64,000 bases of DNA from Commensalibacter melissae (lineage in GTDB: Bacteria; Pseudomonadota; Alphaproteobacteria; Acetobacterales; Acetobacteraceae): contig NZ_CP033087.1 of NCBI RefSeq assembly GCF_003691365.1, forward strand, positions 1,564,501 to 1,628,500, given 5' to 3'. Each line of letters opens with the position of its first letter. Position 1 is the stretch's first letter. A program made the translations under genes and the position numbers. Positions 38,703 through 48,350 of the stretch are shown here, piece by piece. The notes beneath the pieces are model-generated. The model saw only the letters and a program-made list of their open reading frames with translations, searched no databases and was not told where the DNA came from.

Positions 38703-38972
38703 ATGGCCCATAAAAAAGCCGGAGGTTCATCCAGAAACGGACGCGATACCATTGGACGTCGTCTTGGCGTTAAGAAATTTGGTGGACAGCATGTTGTTGC
38801 TGGAAACATTATCGTTAGACAACGCGGTACAAAAATCAAACCAGGTCAAAATGTCGGTTTAGGTCGTGATCATACCATTTTTGCCCTTATTGATGGAAAT
38901 GTACGATTTGAAAGCCGTTCAAAAGGTAACGTACATGTTTCTGTGGATGCAATCAGCAACGCTGCAGAATAG
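38703..38972 (+). CDS. rpmA: 50S ribosomal protein L27
   Basis: 89 residues. L27 reaches into the peptidyl transferase centre. The N-terminus [16 protein letters not shown] starts directly with the functional tail, without the cleaved extension found in Firmicutes. AGGAG lies 6-7 nt before the ATG. A strong hairpin terminator follows before obgE. Confidence 0.97.
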   Translation: MAHKKAGGSSRNGRDTIGRRLGVKKFGGQHVVAGNIIVRQRGTKIKPGQNVGLGRDHTIFALIDGNVRFESRSKGNVHVSVDAISNAAE

Positions 38973-39015
38973 ATCAAAATATACTTAAACAATTTTAAGT
39001 ATTGACTATTATACG

Positions 39016-39050
39016 AAGGGTCGATTCAATAAGAATCGGCCCTTTTATTT
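39016..39050 (+). terminator. Rho-independent terminator between rpmA and obgE
   Basis: AAGGGTCGATTC pairs with GAATCGGCCCTT (about 12 bp, one G-T pair) around a 5-nt loop and is followed by TTATTTT. It ends 15 bp before obgE, so obgE expression depends on readthrough or on a promoter within this hairpin region. Confidence 0.87.
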
Positions 39051-39062
39051 TAAAGGTTTTAG

Positions 39063-40099
<1,037 letters not shown>

Positions 40100-40100
<1 letters not shown>

Positions 40101-41248
40101 TGAAAAATCTACATCTTAACCAAGCCCGCAGAATTGTCATAAAAATTGGCAGCGCCTTATTAATTGACGGGAAAAATGCTTGCGTTCGTCAATCATGGCT
40201 AGAAAGCCTGATAGAGGATATAATCCATTTACGTCAGCAAAATTGCCAGATTTTAATTGTATCTTCGGGTGCGATCGCTTTGGCACGTTACAAGTTAAAA
40301 TTAAATCGATATAAGCTTCGCCTCGATGAAAAACAGGCTGCCGCCGCAATAGGTCAAATCAAACTGGCTCAGACCTGGCATGAGGCTTTCGCTGCCCATA
40401 AAATCACAACTGCACAAATTTTATTGACTCTGGATGATACGGAAACGCGGTTACAATATAGCAATGCCCGTTCAGCCATTGAAACACTTTTGAAATTAAA
40501 CTGCATTCCCATCATTAACGAAAATGATACCGTTGCCACTTCCGAAATTCGTTTTGGAGATAATGATCGGTTGGCAGCAAGAGTTGCAGAAATGGTCAAA
40601 GCTGACCGGCTTATCCTTTTCTCGGATATTGACGGGTTATATACCGCAGATCCCAAAACCAATCCATCAGCCAAGCATCTTGCCTCAATTCCTGAACTTA
40701 CTCCACAAATTTACGCCATGGGAGGCAAGGCGCCAACTGGATATTCATCAGGTGGCATGGCAACAAAACTGGCAGCCGCAAAAATAGCCACAACTGCAGG
40801 ATGTGCCATGGCAATCGCTTATGGAAAACTGCTTCATCCTCTCAAGGCTCTTCAAGAAGGAGCAAGATGTTCATGGTTTCTTCCCAATCGCAAACCCTAT
40901 CCTGCCCGTAAACGCTGGATTGCTGGAAGCATCTCGACCAAAGGCACTATTTTTATTGATAATGGCGCGGAAAAAGCATTGAAAAACGGAAAGTCTTTAT
41001 TGCCTGCCGGTATTATCAAAGTTGAAGGCCATTTCCAACGGGGAGATATCATTAAAATTGCCAACAAGAATGGAAAAATTGTCGGAAATGGTATTTCTGC
41101 TTATGATTCTTCAGAAATCACTCAAATTATAGGTCTTCAAACTGATAAAATTAATTCCCAACTGGGCTGGGACGGCCCCAATGAGGTTATCCATCATGAT
41201 GATATGGTGATTATTCCCCCACTTACAGCGGCGGCCAGCGTAAAATAG
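40100..41248 (+). CDS. proB: glutamate 5-kinase
   Basis: 382 residues, with an amino acid kinase domain (VIKIGSALLIDG at the N-terminus, VSSGAIALARYKL, IINENDTVATSEIRFGDND, FSDIDGLYTADPK) and a C-terminal PUA domain (from about residue 285, GTIFIDNGAEKALKNGKSL). It makes glutamyl-5-phosphate, the first step of proline synthesis. The ATG overlaps the obgE stop by one base, so translation is coupled. proA is not in the window. Its 3' end overlaps the convergent gene by 26 bp. Confidence 0.94.
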
Positions 41249-41813
41249 GTTCTTTACGTTTTTTTAAATTAATAATCTCCTTTTTTTCATCATGAGAAGA
41301 GGGAGGGTCATATAATCCCCCCTCCCCATTTTCTACATAAATTTTCTGAGCCTGCTTATCAAAGTTATTTTCCGGTTTCTTAACCTCTACCTTACCAATA
41401 TTCTCACCGGATTTATTCAGGGATAACCGCGATACATCACATGAATTCTGATTTGAAATATCAGAAGCTGCAAAACGCTTTTTCAAGGCAGGTAAGGGAT
41501 AAACATAATTTTCAGGCTCATACAATTTTTTTTCTGAATTTTCTATTTTACCTGCTTTTTCTGTATCATCTCGATGATTGGCAACCACTTGTATTTTAGT
41601 TTCCGAACGAGGCCGCAAATCAGCCGTGCGCTTTAACAAGATACGTAATTGGGCCTGAATATCCTCCATTTGTTGACTTAAATAATTTAAACGTCCTTTT
41701 AGCCCAAAAACAGCAAAAGGCATAAACAAAAAACAAATTCCAAAAGTAACAGTCAATATTAGGATAACAAACTGCGCCCAAGAAGGGATCCACTCTGGAA
41801 AAGTTAAATTCAT
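41223..41813 (-). CDS. membrane-anchored protein of unknown function
   Basis: 196 residues. One N-terminal membrane helix (about residues 14-38, FVILILTVTFGICFLFMPFAVFGL) is followed by a short coiled coil (RLNYLSQQMEDIQAQLRILL) and a long charged, probably disordered tail rich in Lys, Glu, Asn and Ser. I do not recognise it. The coding end overlaps proB on the opposite strand by 26 bp. It follows gapR by 37 bp on the same strand and may be co-transcribed with it. Confidence 0.7.
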   Translation of the reverse strand: MNLTFPEWIPSWAQFVILILTVTFGICFLFMPFAVFGLKGRLNYLSQQMEDIQAQLRILLKRTADLRPRSETKIQVVANHRDDTEKAGKIENSEKKLYEPENYVYPLPALKKRFAASDISNQNSCDVSRLSLNKSGENIGKVEVKKPENNFDKQAQKIYVENGEGGLYDPPSSHDEKKEIINLKKRKEPILRWPPL

Positions 41814-41850
41814 GATATTATTTCAACAATTTTATTAAATCTATATTCTA

Positions 41851-42111
41851 CTACATACCCAATGCACGACGATAAACATCAAAAAGGGTTTCCTGTTCTT
41901 CCACTTCAGCAGGCTCCTGTTTACGTGCCCGAATTATCCTTCTGATTACGGGAACGTCAAATCCCGCCGATTTTGCCTCAGCATAAATATCTTTGATATC
42001 ATTTGCCAACCCTTTTCGCTCCTCTTCCAAACGCTCGATACGTTCAACAATTGTCCGAAGACGATCAACGGCGATCCCTCCGACTTCGGGTTTATTATCA
42101 AATTCATTCAT
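41851..42111 (-). CDS. gapR: GapR/UPF0335 (DUF2312) nucleoid-associated protein
   Basis: 86 residues. The signature helix LRTIVERIERLEEERKGLAND is followed by IYAEAKSAGFDVPVIRRIIRARK, the diagnostic pattern of DUF2312. In Caulobacter GapR forms a clamp around overtwisted DNA and stimulates topoisomerases ahead of replication forks. It is almost confined to alphaproteobacteria, which supports the taxonomic call. The last residues ETLFDVYRRALGM are also conserved. Confidence 0.93.
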   Translation of the reverse strand: MNEFDNKPEVGGIAVDRLRTIVERIERLEEERKGLANDIKDIYAEAKSAGFDVPVIRRIIRARKQEPAEVEEQETLFDVYRRALGM

Positions 42112-42369
42112 CCACTTTTCCTATTTTGATTTTTTTAAAATATATTTAAAGCTGTTTCTATTCATTACGTAACCCTGCATGCCAGGTCAATCGCCAATAG
42201 CCTCAGAATATGAAAATTTTAATCCTTTGAAAATTTAAAGAATATTTTTTCCTGTTTTGAAAACCATGTTACTATCAAAAAAAATATTACAGAGTAGATT
42301 CACAAAATATATACGATTCAAAATAATATTCAAAAATTAAACTTTATAGAATGTAGAGAGACCAAATTT

Positions 42370-43845
42370 ATGGAACAGACACAAGCCTATGCACCTTTTG
42401 ATATTATCATTTTTGGGGCAACAGGCGACCTAACTGCAAGGAAATTATTACCCGCATTGTATTATCGTTATCTGGACAAACAAATTCCACCCCAAACTCG
42501 TATTATCGGTACAGCAAGATCACCTTTGACAGACGACGATTTTAAAAAACGCATTCATGACGGATTGGTTGAATTTGTTCAAGAATCCTATCAAGATCCA
42601 GAAAATATTAGAAATTTTTTAAATCTTATTTCCTACGTCAGCTTAAATGGTGCAGAAGCTGATAGCAACTGGCCAGAACTGCAAGCGAAATTCGAACATA
42701 ACAAGGCTAATGATATTCGCATTTTTTATTTCGCGACTGCACCAAGATTGTATGGTGATATTTGTGACAATCTTGCATTGAAAAAACTGATCACTCCGAC
42801 AACCCGTATAATCCTTGAAAAACCTATTGGAACCTCGTTAAAAACTGCCGAAGAGATCAACCAGCGTGTTGGCAAGCATTTCCCTGAAAATAATATCTAC
42901 CGTATTGATCATTATCTTGGCAAGGAAACTGTTCAGAATGTTATTGCCCTTCGTTTCGCCAATCCAGTTTTTGAACGGCTTTGGAATTCGGATGCCATTG
43001 ACTACGTCCAGATTACAGCTGCTGAAACCGTAGGAGTGGGTAAACGGGGTGGATATTATGATGGAGCTGGCGCATTAAGGGATATGGTTCAGAACCATCT
43101 TTTACAGGTTTTATGTATGGTGGCCATGGATCCTCCCATTTCATTAAATGCCGATGACCTGAGAAATGAAAAGTTAAAAGTCCTTCGTTCTTTAAAACCC
43201 ATGACGGAACAGGATATCAAGAATAATACTGTTCGCGGCCAATATACATCATGCATTTACAAAAATGAAAAAATACCCGGATATCTTGAGGATCTTGGTA
43301 AGGATCAAAGCAATACAGAAACTTTCATTACTTTAAAAGCCGAAATCAATACCGCCCGTTGGGGAGGTGTACCATTTTACCTGAGAACAGGAAAGAGGCT
43401 TGCAAAAAAGGTCAGTGAAATCATTATTCAGTTCAAACCCTCCGCCTGGAATCTTTTTGCCACGCCACCAAAAGCGAACCGTCTTGTGATTCGTATTCAA
43501 CCAGACGAGGGTGTTTCATTATCCCTGCAAATCAAGGATCCACAAAAAACCTATACGAATTTACGCAGCACCTCAATCAATATCGAATTTCCTACAGCCT
43601 TTCATATCCGCTACCCCGATTCATATGAAGGGCTTTTGATGGATGTCGTCAAAGGGGATCCCATTCTTTTCATCCGTCGTGATGAAGTCGAAGCTTCATG
43701 GCGCTGGATAGAACCCATTCTTGATGGTTGGGCAAAAAATCTAACCCCACTGACATATTATAAGGCTGGTAGCTGGGGACCACAAGAAGCTCTTGACCTA
43801 TTAGATCGGGCAAATCATGTTTGGCACGAAAATATGACAGAATAG
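42370..43845 (+). CDS. zwf: glucose-6-phosphate 1-dehydrogenase
   Basis: 491 residues. It oxidises glucose-6-phosphate to 6-phosphogluconolactone with NAD(P)+, opening the oxidative pentose phosphate route that dominates sugar use in acetic acid bacteria. The nucleotide site IFGATGDLTARKLLPALYY and the active-site block RIDHYLGKETVQN are both complete, as is the C-terminal PFYLRTGKRL. It is monocistronic, with 258 bp upstream and nearly 300 bp downstream without genes. Confidence 0.96.
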   Translation: MEQTQAYAPFDIIIFGATGDLTARKLLPALYYRYLDKQIPPQTRIIGTARSPLTDDDFKKRIHDGLVEFVQESYQDPENIRNFLNLISYVSLNGAEADSNWPELQAKFEHNKANDIRIFYFATAPRLYGDICDNLALKKLITPTTRIILEKPIGTSLKTAEEINQRVGKHFPENNIYRIDHYLGKETVQNVIALRFANPVFERLWNSDAIDYVQITAAETVGVGKRGGYYDGAGALRDMVQNHLLQVLCMVAMDPPISLNADDLRNEKLKVLRSLKPMTEQDIKNNTVRGQYTSCIYKNEKIPGYLEDLGKDQSNTETFITLKAEINTARWGGVPFYLRTGKRLAKKVSEIIIQFKPSAWNLFATPPKANRLVIRIQPDEGVSLSLQIKDPQKTYTNLRSTSINIEFPTAFHIRYPDSYEGLLMDVVKGDPILFIRRDEVEASWRWIEPILDGWAKNLTPLTYYKAGSWGPQEALDLLDRANHVWHENMTE

Positions 43846-43856
43846 TGATTGTTGAT

Positions 43857-43887
43857 CACCATGATTTTATCAATTCAAGTCATGGTG
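43857..43887. other. hairpin downstream of zwf
   Basis: CACCATGA and TCATGGTG form an 8-bp stem (extendable by a G-T and an A-T pair) 11 bp after zwf, with no clear T-run. The rest of the gap to 44143 is AT-rich and shows nothing else. Confidence 0.4.
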
Positions 43888-44143
43888 GTTAAAAAACTGC
43901 ATTTAAAGATAAAAAATTTAATCCATAAGATGGATAGATGTTAATGAATTTTTACTTATTAATAACTACCTAAAAATTATTTATAGAATGAATTCATAGC
44001 TTTTGTTTTTATCTTTTCCATTCTAATTTGATGATCTTTGCAACGACTTCATTTTGAATTAAATAAAGTCTTAATATTGATTATCCAATTCCATTTTTTA
44101 ACTTAATTATATAATTCCATTATTTAATCAATCTGAAAAACTG

Positions 44144-44581
44144 ATGACAAAATCCGATAGACCTGCATTTTCTCCATCAAGAAACTCTTTAAAGAAAAGG
44201 ATAATACAACGCGTGATTGTTGCGCTACTCTTATCTGGCGGTATTATTTTTTGCCAAGAAATGGGTTGGTTAAATCAATTGACCGATCAGTTTGTAAGAC
44301 AGAAAATCGACTGGTCTAATAATCAATCTGTAATAAAATATCTAAAACAGACCATCACAGATAAAAATCTAACAGAAATCCCTCTTAGATGCTTAATTCC
44401 CGTGATCAACAATGATGATGGATCAACAATTTTAAATGTTGAAATTCATGAAAAACACAATCAGGAATGTCTGAATACAAGAAAGAATTTTTCGATAATT
44501 TTCACCTTTCGTGTTAATAGGCAAAATGGTAATATACAAATTGATAAAAATACACCCAATCATTTTTATCCGCTTCATTAA
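44144..44581 (+). CDS. membrane-anchored protein of unknown function
   Basis: 145 residues. A basic N-terminal tail (SPSRNSLKKRIIQR) leads into one membrane helix (VIVALLLSGGIIFC), leaving a periplasmic domain of about 105 residues with two cysteines (LRCLIPVINN and NQECLNTRKN) that could pair. The periplasmic part looks mixed alpha/beta. No family is recognised. It ends 24 bp before the Rieske gene on the same strand, so the two may be co-transcribed. Confidence 0.6.
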   Translation: MTKSDRPAFSPSRNSLKKRIIQRVIVALLLSGGIIFCQEMGWLNQLTDQFVRQKIDWSNNQSVIKYLKQTITDKNLTEIPLRCLIPVINNDDGSTILNVEIHEKHNQECLNTRKNFSIIFTFRVNRQNGNIQIDKNTPNHFYPLH

Positions 44582-44605
44582 ATAATCATTATATCAACTT
44601 TCATA

Positions 44606-45217
44606 ATGAATCAATCTTCCTCTCCCCCTACTGTACCACGTCGTAGTTTCCTAACCCTGCTTACCGCAAGTTCAGTAACGGTAGGAGGTGTGGTTTGCAC
44701 ATGGCCTTTTATAAACAGTTTAAACACTCAAAATACCACCATCACTCATAATTACACGGATGTTGATATTTCCTCGCTTAAAGAGGGTCAGCAAATTACC
44801 GTTATGTGGCAGGGACATGCTGTATTTATTCTTCATCGTCCAGCCAAAACACTTGCACTTTTACAAGACAAGGAACTTTTGATCCGTTTACGTGATCCAA
44901 GCAGTAAAGAGTTGCAACAACCTCCCTATACAAGAAACTGGCACCGATCAATTCAGCCAGAAATTGCGGTTTTGATTGGTGTATGCACGCATCTCGGATG
45001 TATTCCGAGCCTTAATTTGGGAAATTCACTTGGCGGATATTACAATTGTGCGTGTCATGGATCTAAATTTGATTTGGCGGGAAGAGTATATAACAATGTG
45101 CCAGCACCTTATAACCTTCCCGTTCCCCCCTATAAAATTTTAAAACCCGGAATTCTTCGTATTGGTGAAAACCCAGAAGGGGAAAATTTTAGTTTCACAT
45201 CCATAATGCAGCTTTAA
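44606..45217 (+). CDS. petA: Rieske iron-sulfur protein (ubiquinol-cytochrome c reductase type)
   Basis: 203 residues. A twin-arginine signal (PRRSFLTLLTASSVTVGG) and membrane anchor are followed by the Rieske fold. Cluster ligands are C127 and H129 in CTHLGC and C148 and H151 in CACHGSKFD; C132 and C150 form the usual disulfide. This matches bc1 complex subunits, where it carries electrons from ubiquinol to cytochrome c1. In contrast to the usual petABC operon, no cytochrome b or c1 gene follows: the next element is the RNase P RNA gene. An orphan or alternative Rieske protein is therefore possible. Confidence 0.85.
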   Translation: MNQSSSPPTVPRRSFLTLLTASSVTVGGVVCTWPFINSLNTQNTTITHNYTDVDISSLKEGQQITVMWQGHAVFILHRPAKTLALLQDKELLIRLRDPSSKELQQPPYTRNWHRSIQPEIAVLIGVCTHLGCIPSLNLGNSLGGYYNCACHGSKFDLAGRVYNNVPAPYNLPVPPYKILKPGILRIGENPEGENFSFTSIMQL

Positions 45218-45287
45218 AATCATTCACCTGTTGGATATTTTATAAAATCATCTTGCTTTTTGCACAAAATAGCGACATCTTAACACC

Positions 45288-45678
45288 ATCAGATAGCCAG
45301 ATGATCGCTATTTACATGATCTGCATCGTAAATAGAGGAAAGTCCGGGCTCCACGGAAAAACGGTGCCAGTTAACGACTGGCGAGGGTGACCTTAGGGAA
45401 AGTGCCGCAGAAAACAAACCGCTTGCCAATTTATTTATAAATGCAAGTAAGGGTGAAAAGGCGTGGTAAAAGCACACCGCATGACTGGCAACAGGAATGG
45501 CATGGTAAACCCCACCGGGAGCAAAACCTAATAGAGGTAACAGATTTACAGTTAAATCAGGGTTTTTCCGCCCTGTTACCTGGGTTGGTTGCATGAAATA
45601 CGGTGCGAATCGTATTCAAGATGAATGATCGTCATTTATGTTTCATAAAAACAGAACCCGGCTTACACGCTATCTGAT
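45288..45678 (+). ncRNA. rnpB: RNase P RNA (type A)
   Basis: The catalytic RNA of tRNA 5' processing. The conserved CR-I block GAGGAAAGTCCGGGCTCCAC and the CR-V block ACAGAACCCGGCTTAC are both present about 310 nt apart, and the ends ATCAGATAGC and GCTATCTGAT form the P1 helix exactly. Ends are set from that helix. Internal P7-P12 regions look normal. Confidence 0.96.
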
Positions 45679-45807
45679 TTTAATTTTATCCATAAATTTC
45701 CATTAAGATGCAAAACTATAATTTTTACGGCATTTTAACGATACTTCATATACATCTCAATCATGATTTTATGAAATAAAAGTGATTTCCAACGTAATTA
45801 TTTGACC

Positions 45808-45832
45808 TCCCATATTTACCCATGATATCCCA
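45808..45832 (-). promoter_or_regulatory. three MraZ-type TGGGN boxes
   Basis: Read on the minus strand the site is TGGGA-TATCA-TGGGT-AAATA-TGGGA, three TGGGN pentamers with exact 5-bp spacers (10-bp period). MraZ in E. coli binds TGGGN repeats with this spacing upstream of its own gene. The site ends 67 bp before mraZ. Confidence 0.82.
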
Positions 45833-45843
45833 AAGGCTATAAT
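45815..45843 (+). promoter_or_regulatory. probable sigma70-type promoter of mraZ/dcw cluster
   Basis: TTTACC at 45815 and a consensus TATAAT at 45838 are separated by 17 bp. The -35 element and spacer are covered by MraZ boxes two and three, so bound MraZ would block polymerase. Start of transcription would be near 45850. Confidence 0.65.
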
Positions 45844-45899
45844 GTAAAACAAAAGCAAAGATCAATAATCAATTCAAATTAAATCTGGGATAGCCTGTA

Positions 45900-46382
45900 A
45901 TGAATTTGTTCCTTGGATCACATCAAAATCGACTGGATGCCAAAGGAAGAGTATCTATTCCAGCAAATTTCCGTTTAAATTTACGCAAAGAAAAAACCAC
46001 CAAGGAAGAACTTTCCTTTATTCTTCGCCCCTCTCATACTTTACCCTGTATCGAAGGATGGCCATTTGCCATTTTCAACAAACTGACCGCCGTATTGGAT
46101 GATGTCAACATTCTTTCAACGGAACATAATGACCTCGCAACCCTTATTTACGCTCAGGCCTGGCCTATTGAAGTTGATCGTGAGGGAAGGATTATCCTTC
46201 CTGATATTCTAAAACAACATGCCAACTTGACCAATAAGGTTACTTTTATGGGACTTGGGACAATTTTCCAAATTTGGGAACCTGTAGCCGCACAAAAACA
46301 TTATGAATCCGTGCTTAAACGAACAAAAATGGTCATTCTGCCACACGCCGCCAAGGCTAAAACTGAGCAAGCGGACCAATAA
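45900..46382 (+). CDS. mraZ: transcriptional regulator MraZ
   Basis: 160 residues with two SpoVT/AbrB-like halves, each with the DNA-binding signature: NRLDAKGRVSIPANFR at the start and EVDREGRIILPDILK near residues 95-110. MraZ forms a ring that represses the dcw operon by binding TGGGN repeats; three such repeats lie upstream here. No strong ribosome binding site is visible (GGGATAGCCTGTA). rsmH follows after two bases. Confidence 0.95.
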   Translation: MNLFLGSHQNRLDAKGRVSIPANFRLNLRKEKTTKEELSFILRPSHTLPCIEGWPFAIFNKLTAVLDDVNILSTEHNDLATLIYAQAWPIEVDREGRIILPDILKQHANLTNKVTFMGLGTIFQIWEPVAAQKHYESVLKRTKMVILPHAAKAKTEQADQ

Positions 46383-46384
46383 TC

Positions 46385-47362
46385 ATGGCCGACAATTATT
46401 CAGCAATTGATATCAATGGTCATTTCCCCGTCATGCTTAACGAAGTAATTGACCTTTTACAACCAAAATCCGAAGCGGTTTATATTGATGCAACCTTTGG
46501 TGGAGGTGGGTACAGCAAGGCCATTCTTTCCGCTGCCAATTGCAATGTATGGGGGATTGATCGTGATCCCGATGCCATCAGGCGAGGACAAAAAATTGTT
46601 GACGACTATCCCACGCTTCGTCTTTTACAGGGAAATTTTGCTCAACTTGAAACGCTTGCTCATGAAAATAACATCCAATCTTTGGATGGTATTGTTCTTG
46701 ATCTGGGAGTTTCCTCTTTTCAGTTGGACGAGGCAGAAAGAGGTTTTTCATTCCGGTTTGATGGACCGCTGGATATGAGAATGAGTAAATCTGGAAAAAC
46801 TGCGGCTGATCTCGTTAACCAGTTGTCCGAAACCGAATTGGCAGATATTTTATGGTATTATGGTGAGGAACGTTTCTCACGTCGTATCGCTCGAGCCATT
46901 ATTCAGGATAGACTTGAAAAACCTTTTGAAACAACACAACAACTGGCAAACCTGATTAAAAGGGTTGTTCCGTCCAAAAAAAATGAAATTAATCCCGCAA
47001 CTCGATCTTTTCAGGCGCTAAGAATTGCCGTCAATGATGAATTGACACAAATCAGGCAAGTCTTAACAAGTGCACTTTCCCTTCTTAAACCAGATGGAAA
47101 ACTGATTGTTGTCTCATTTCATTCCCTGGAAGACCGTATTGTCAAAGAAATCATGAATCAGGCAACTGGCAATATTGCAGGTCCTTCAAGACATCATCCT
47201 CAATCCCTACATCAAAAATCCGAACTGATTAAGTTTGAAGCCCTAACCCATAAGCCTCTTCGCCCTTCAAAACATGAAGCCCTTTTAAATCCCCGTTCAC
47301 GAAGTGCGAAATTACGTGCCATTAAACGTCTTGCAGGGCAGAAAACAAGGAGTATATCCTGA
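46385..47362 (+). CDS. rsmH: 16S rRNA (cytosine-1402 N4) methyltransferase
   Basis: 325 residues. It methylates C1402 of 16S rRNA at N4 in the decoding site. Signature blocks are HFPVMLNEVIDLL, DATFGGGGYSKAIL (SAM site), LDLGVSSFQLDEAERGFSFR and PDGKLIVVSFHSLEDRIVK. It is the usual second gene of dcw clusters (mraW). Its TGA overlaps the ftsL ATG by one base. Confidence 0.96.
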   Translation: MADNYSAIDINGHFPVMLNEVIDLLQPKSEAVYIDATFGGGGYSKAILSAANCNVWGIDRDPDAIRRGQKIVDDYPTLRLLQGNFAQLETLAHENNIQSLDGIVLDLGVSSFQLDEAERGFSFRFDGPLDMRMSKSGKTAADLVNQLSETELADILWYYGEERFSRRIARAIIQDRLEKPFETTQQLANLIKRVVPSKKNEINPATRSFQALRIAVNDELTQIRQVLTSALSLLKPDGKLIVVSFHSLEDRIVKEIMNQATGNIAGPSRHHPQSLHQKSELIKFEALTHKPLRPSKHEALLNPRSRSAKLRAIKRLAGQKTRSIS

Positions 47363-48330
47363 TGATAATCCGTCCATTAACGTTATTTTGCTCAGTACTT
47401 GCCGGCCTATCTGGAATGATCCTGTACACTCAAAAACATAAAACCACCGTACTGGATCATCAAATCGCCAAGATTGTGCATGATACGGAACGGCTAAAAG
47501 CCCGGACGGCAATGTTACGGACAGAATGGACTTTACTTAATCAGCCTGACCGTTTAAAAACTCTGGCCAACAACTTTCTGCCAAAATTGCACCCTTTGGC
47601 TCCCACTCAATTTGTACAAATGTCATCCTTGCTCAATGTGCTTCCTCCCATTCAAAAGGAACAGATCGAGGATAAAACACGCAAACAGCTGCTCCTTGCG
47701 GTCGCTGATAATCATGGACAAACCTTGAATAACCCTGATGACAAGCCCGAACCTGCTATTGTTTCAAGTAATACGACCAGACAACATCATGACTCCCCAA
47801 CAAAACCGAGCACTTCGGATGAAGAAAACCAATCTGCATCCTTCAATTCCCCTTCCAGAAAACCCGAAATCTACACTGCTAAAAAAACGAACAATACAAT
47901 TGATTCCTCTGATGATATTTTAAATAAAAACATAAAAAAACCTCCTATCAGAACCAAACCTGTTCAAAATGTTAGGGATGATGAAGAAAATCTAGCAACC
48001 AAAGATTTCCCTGATATCCCACGAATTGATAAAAAAAATATCAAAACAACAGCCTTAATCAAAAAATCTGCTCATAAACCTGCAGTTCGACCTGCATTTT
48101 CAATTGCTGACAGTTCTGAGCCGATGTCAATTGTAAAAGAAAAGAATAACAATGGCACCATTGGTAAAAAGGAAATACACACCGTCGTAATAACCAGTAC
48201 AAAACCAAAACATGCGACGCCGGTAAAAATCGCCCAAAACAGCAAACAAAAACAGCATTATCATTCTGAATCAGCCTTTGGAGACGACGCTGATGATTCC
48301 CTACCCGCACCTGTTCCTTTTTCTCAATGA
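47362..48330 (+). CDS. ftsL: FtsL-like cell division protein with long C-terminal extension
   Basis: 322 residues, far above the 90-150 usual for FtsL. Only the first ~90 residues look like FtsL: a very short cytoplasmic start, a membrane helix (LTLFCSVLAGLSGMILYT), a coiled coil (LDHQIAKIVHDTERLKARTA, MLRTEWTLLNQPDRLKTLAN). From about residue 110 the sequence is a polar, disordered tail rich in Lys, Asn, Ser, Thr and Pro. Position between rsmH and ftsI supports the name. FtsL joins FtsQ and FtsB to activate FtsW/FtsI. The tail would lie in the periplasm. Confidence 0.8.
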   Translation: MIIRPLTLFCSVLAGLSGMILYTQKHKTTVLDHQIAKIVHDTERLKARTAMLRTEWTLLNQPDRLKTLANNFLPKLHPLAPTQFVQMSSLLNVLPPIQKEQIEDKTRKQLLLAVADNHGQTLNNPDDKPEPAIVSSNTTRQHHDSPTKPSTSDEENQSASFNSPSRKPEIYTAKKTNNTIDSSDDILNKNIKKPPIRTKPVQNVRDDEENLATKDFPDIPRIDKKNIKTTALIKKSAHKPAVRPAFSIADSSEPMSIVKEKNNNGTIGKKEIHTVVITSTKPKHATPVKIAQNSKQKQHYHSESAFGDDADDSLPAPVPFSQ

Positions 48331-48350
48331 ATTCTATAAAGTTAAAATAA

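Noticed and set aside
45289-45594. 101-codon minus-strand open frame
   Set aside because: It lies entirely inside the RNase P RNA gene, whose conserved blocks and P1 helix explain the sequence.
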